Source: Oopsacas minuta (lineage: Eukaryota; Porifera; Hexactinellida; Lyssacinosida; Leucopsacidae). Taken from it: a stretch of DNA of 64,000 bases. The stretch covers positions 248,001 through 312,000 of the forward strand of contig JAKMXF010000324.1 in assembly GCA_024704765.1 (NCBI GenBank), in the 5' to 3' direction. Made by a program: the position numbers and the translations under genes. Each line of letters opens with the position of its first letter. The stretch's first letter is position 1. Shown one piece after another: positions 61,509 to 64,000 of this stretch. Below the pieces are notes generated by a model. That model saw only the letters and a list, made by a program, of their open reading frames with translations. It was not told where the DNA came from and did not search any database.

Positions 61509-63342
61509 TAATGGCCCGTATGCGTACGCTTCTGAATCGAAAGAGGATTATACAATAAACTTTGTTATAACAAAGCGCTAGGATTACTTCTCCCTAGTTG
61601 TTAAATGTTTTCACTTAGTGAGTCAAATCTTTAATGTATTAGCGTCAGACTAGCCCTACAAGTTGCCAGAGTCTCTCAAGGCATTATCATGAGAAAGGGG
61701 AAATCGCTACTTAGCAAACTTCCAGAAGGGGAAGGCGGATGCTAGATGGATGATACGAATTCATGCTATATAAATGAATCTCTATAAACTGGGTAGTATT
61801 TTTTGCGTTCCGTGTACTCCCACTTTAGAAGTTACACCATATTCTACATGATTGGAGCCTTGGTTTAGTTCTGACACCAAAGAGCAAATACAAATATACA
61901 TATATGACACAAACCTTAGAATCTGAGTCTCTGAATCGATCCCTCAAAATCATGTTCTTAATATCAACAAATTTAGAAAATACAATAGTGAATATATTAA
62001 CCATAAAGTTGTACCTTCTCCCTCAATACTAGCTTAAATATAATCTGATGAGAGCATCCTTACATGACACTATATGCTCGATTAATTTGTATGGCATATC
62101 AATAAACATGAAGTACCATGCTGTGTACACCAACTGCCCGTTGTGGCTTTCGAATCCTTAACCATTAAACAAGATTCCAATTCACCGGATTATCTCTTTG
62201 TTATAAACAACTAGCACGTAAATATATGTGCAGAGTACAAAGCAATTTGTGTACTTGAAAGGTTTGCGTAATTAACCTGAAGCTTTTCCAATTATGTTTA
62301 TTAGTAGAAAGCTAATTAACAGTAAATTTTGTATTATTAAACTCAAGCACTTCTTATTCGTATTTAATTATTTCGAATGGCTTTGTTCTGTTGAAAATTT
62401 CTGTTATAAAACACTGTATTTGGAAGAAGAGTTCTTGAAAATAATCATTGCTGTTTCTTTATTATTTTCAACGTAATAATCAGATACTACCCGCTACGTA
62501 TTTATGATTTGAGTATGAAAATCGTTAACGAGGGGTCTGTTGGCTTGTTTTTAGTTATAAATACCAACTTTATATTTTACAAATTCCATCGATTTTCATC
62601 GTCAAACCCTTGGATTTTACGTACGTTTATTTCAGTGTTTTGTTTTAGTTTTCAAAATTCAGTTTGGAGAAAATAATAAAAGATCAGGTAAGCTCTCTGA
62701 TTAATCTTTTGTTGTCAGTTCGTAAACATATATAATATTTAGGAATGTAAACTCAGCTAATGAACAGTTGTAGAGATAGCTATCATCTCCAAATATCACA
62801 GATAGAAATACAATCTTCTCGGTGTAGTCAACAGCTATCAGAACTAGAAGCTGCATTAAATTTACTACAGAATAGTGGTTGGTATTAAATTAGATCCACC
62901 ATCCATGGTAACACATTTCGTAACGGGGCCTAGCTTAGCCTAAACCTTCTATGACGAAAAAAGTATACGTATATCCGCGAAATTCCAAATTTTGTATATT
63001 TGTTACAAATCAGCTGTAAAAGTCAGAAAGTCATGATAATTCCAAAATATGAAAATATAACAAACACCTTCAAATTAAAATAAGAACCTCAAAGAGTGAT
63101 TTATTGGAAATATTTGGACGAAAATAATAAGGGAAATATTGTATTTAGTAAACTCAGCAATGAGTGTGAACGAAGTAGTTAAAGAACAAAACGCTACATA
63201 CAGTAACCAATTAGAGAATATGAAAGAAGAATCTAACAGATTATTACAGAAAGTCTATAAGAACCCTCTCTATCAAGAAATAAAGTTTAGAGAAGAAAGA
63301 GAACAAGTAGAGATTGTTAAACTCAAAGTACAGCTTAATCAT
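56528..63342 (+). CDS. Coiled-coil protein with many tiny exons; right part inferred
   Basis: Six small exons, every one starting and ending on a codon boundary: 56528-56605, 56811-56837, 56894-56965, 57038-57109, 57166-57201 and 57780-57854 (120 residues). They encode an unbroken heptad-rich helix (KRVKELVSLQHGLEEKL, LQRLQAEQTSKLEEQRRM, FEDQIKDSDEEK). Further compatible coiled-coil exons occur at 62649-62687, 62757-62877 and 63158-63342 (KEQNATYSNQLENMKEES, EIVKLKVQLNH), also in frame, with a donor at 63343. If they belong to this gene, two minus-strand genes lie in its 4.8 kb intron. Otherwise the first part ends at a TGA near 57889 after exon read-through and the right part is a second gene. 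The protein family is not recognised. Confidence 0.5.
56620..56789. mobile_element. Family A element filling the first intron of the coiled-coil gene
   Basis: 'acagtcagctcctgttatat' pairs with 'gatagtacaggagttgacta'. About 170 of the intron's 205 bases; 14 bases after the donor and 20 before the acceptor. Confidence 0.8.
57513..57559. repeat. Perfect 15-bp inverted repeat in an intron
   Basis: 57513-57527 ('aaatgtgtgatttta') and 57545-57559 are exact reverse complements, spaced by 17 bases containing 'tgacgtca'. Weaker pairing extends outward (ccggg / cggg). Confidence 0.85.
57932..59345 (-). CDS. Glutathionyl-hydroquinone reductase (Xi-class glutathione transferase)
   Basis: Two exons on the minus strand: 59345-58707 and 58276-57932 (327 residues). 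A second ATG at 59291 (MASTDTTDN) is an alternative start; the first gives a basic, possibly mitochondrial leader. The thioredoxin-fold part has YHLYSSNLCPFAQRATIVRK, with the catalytic Cys of the CP[FW]A motif, and the family's KLKGLEDVIS. The helical part has RYLCGDQLTDCDIKFYVVLI, RFDSVYY, NLRRITDYPNLLGYLRELYQ and the ending INPSGIIPKGP with APHGREKL. The enzyme reduces glutathionyl-hydroquinones using glutathione. The family is well known in bacteria, fungi and plants and is unusual for an animal. The intron (58277-58706) is largely a terminal-repeat element. Confidence 0.85.
58455..58698. mobile_element. MITE-like element with about 50-base terminal inverted repeats in the reductase intron
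   Basis: The left arm has 'taccgtagtctggggctact' and 'ctgggtttgcttta'. The right arm is its near reverse complement ('taaagcaaacccagtgggcc', 'agtagcccaagtttacggta'). It ends 9 bases from the splice donor (58706, minus strand). Confidence 0.9.
59573..61312 (-). CDS. PPP2R3: PP2A regulatory subunit B'' (PPP2R3-type, EF-hand)
   Basis: 579 residues, intronless. The N-terminal 170 residues are Ser/Pro-rich and variable. From about residue 180 the B'' core is present: [16 protein letters not shown]-like opening, EF-hand modules, the conserved [20 protein letters not shown] (Ca2+ loop [12 protein letters not shown]), [40 protein letters not shown] (canonical EF loop) and [13 protein letters not shown]. 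B'' subunits bring PP2A to substrates in a Ca2+-tuned manner. The tail is acidic. It lies next to the reductase on the same strand, 227 bases upstream of it. Confidence 0.93.
   Translation of the reverse strand: [579 protein letters not shown]
61313..62648. other. Long non-coding stretch with (AAT)n
   Basis: 1.3 kb. (AAT)n microsatellite at 61478-61508. A 60-codon open stretch at 62294-62476 is AT-rich with no domain. It probably contains the promoter of the PP2A subunit gene at its left end. Confidence 0.5.
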
Positions 63343-63823
63343 GTGAGTAATATTTATACTGAAAATACAATCAACGGGCCTGTGGGATCGGGGAACTTCT
63401 GGAAACGAAGTAAAAAACAATATAGCGAATTACTAGTTACATACAAATGAAGCAATGAACCTCCAAGAACGGGGGAACGGGGTAGGAATTTTCGGCGTGC
63501 CTGCTATCCCATTTGTACGTACTATGGATGAGTGCGAACTTCCACTTGCCTTGCCTGATCCTCATTGAAGGTCGAAGAGCAGGCCTCAGGGGAAATTGTC
63601 CGCTTCACCTGGAGTAATACCAATTGAATAACCATCATAGAGACCTGATTTTGTTTGTTTTATCCGCAAATTCGAATTTATCGTGTTTCGTATTAACGAA
63701 GATCCACTATACTCATTTATAACTGTAATGAATTGATATTTGTATTATTGAATAATTCTACCATCAATAATCCCTATACTACGAACTACAATATTGTCCT
63801 ATATAATTCTACCAGCTAGAAGG
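63343..63823. other. Non-coding stretch
   Basis: After the last coiled-coil exon donor. It carries a repeat fragment near 63690 ('gtttcgtattaacgaagatc') shared with about 12650. No exon recognised. Confidence 0.5.
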
Positions 63824-64000
63824 TTACTTCACCTTTTTCTTAGGCCTGAGATTACTACAATGTCCACATTTCTTCTTACGACAATTCTTAGCTCTTGGGT
63901 GTAGTCTGGCGTAGCATTTCCTACAAATCATTTTATCGCAGTTGTACTTCTGAGCTAGAAGCTTAAGAGTAGGTTCAATTCCTCCCCCTCTTAGCCTCAA
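63824..64000 (-). CDS. RPL40: Ubiquitin-60S ribosomal protein L40 fusion, 3' end
   Basis: The last 58 codons are visible on the minus strand; the gene continues past the right edge. The frame starts LRLRGGG, the C-terminus of ubiquitin, followed directly by eL40: [20 protein letters not shown], then [20 protein letters not shown] and the ending LRPKKKVK. The four Cys of the zinc finger are present. The precursor is cleaved after the Gly-Gly to give ubiquitin and ribosomal protein eL40. Confidence 0.97.
   Translation of the reverse strand: MRLRGGGIEPTLKLLAQKYNCDKMICRKCYARLHPRAKNCRKKKCGHCSNLRPKKKVK

Noticed and set aside
1..64000. CRISPR arrays, bacterial operons or phage genes
   Set aside because: No direct-repeat/spacer array; genes are spliced and animal-like. 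Short tandem tracts are ordinary microsatellites.

Overview
The window is nuclear DNA from an animal. It is AT-rich and dense with genes, which lie on both strands and are interrupted by short GT-AG introns of mostly about 100-450 bases. Animal-type genes are present: a K-Cl cotransporter, ORAI, an APC-like armadillo protein, TACC, a MIEAP/SPATA18 homologue, RING-NHL proteins, E2F and a bHLH factor. The divergence of these proteins, the compact layout and the coiled-coil/NHL paralogues fit an early-branching animal such as a sponge. A glass sponge is possible, but this is a guess.

Layout, left part: the 3' end of a K-Cl cotransporter (1-609), a seven-exon MIEAP/SPATA18-like gene (1089-4691), a degenerate secreted beta-lactamase-fold protein (5203-6377), a bHLH factor (7117-7842, minus), a small coiled-coil protein (8547-8999), SRP receptor beta (9308-10035), TACC (10913-12204), ALDH8A1-like dehydrogenase (12712-14196), ORAI (14551-15282, minus), an ankyrin-repeat protein (16302-17297, minus) and a nine-exon APC-like gene (18337-25358).

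Middle: RFC1 (about 26448-34590) has a 3.6 kb intron holding two other genes, a RING/coiled-coil/NHL gene on the same strand and a neutral-sphingomyelinase-like gene on the opposite strand. CMC2, a DHHC palmitoyltransferase and TMEM185 follow. Next comes a block in which two close NHL paralogues (38512-39780 and 46729-47994) flank eIF4E, Argonaute and a UEV-domain gene.

Right part: SCYL3-like pseudokinase, SMPD4, an E2F factor, a coiled-coil gene with tiny exons (56528 onward), and on the minus strand a Xi-class glutathionyl-hydroquinone reductase, a PP2A B'' subunit and the 3' end of ubiquitin-RPL40. No tRNA, rRNA or CRISPR array was recognised by eye.

Three features deserve attention. (1) Several families of short terminal-inverted-repeat elements sit inside introns. 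Many almost fill the intron and abut the splice sites, as introner-like or MITE-born introns would. (2) Four genes (beta-lactamase-like, SRPRB, eIF4E, Argonaute) are each disrupted by what looks like exactly one missing base, always in the same direction. Assembly error is the leading explanation, with real decay the alternative. (3) Genes are nested in the RFC1 intron, and possibly also in the coiled-coil gene near the right end. Most genes here are unrelated housekeeping or signalling genes. Small-RNA and translation genes (Argonaute, eIF4E) are direct neighbours, but nothing else marks a dedicated gene cluster.
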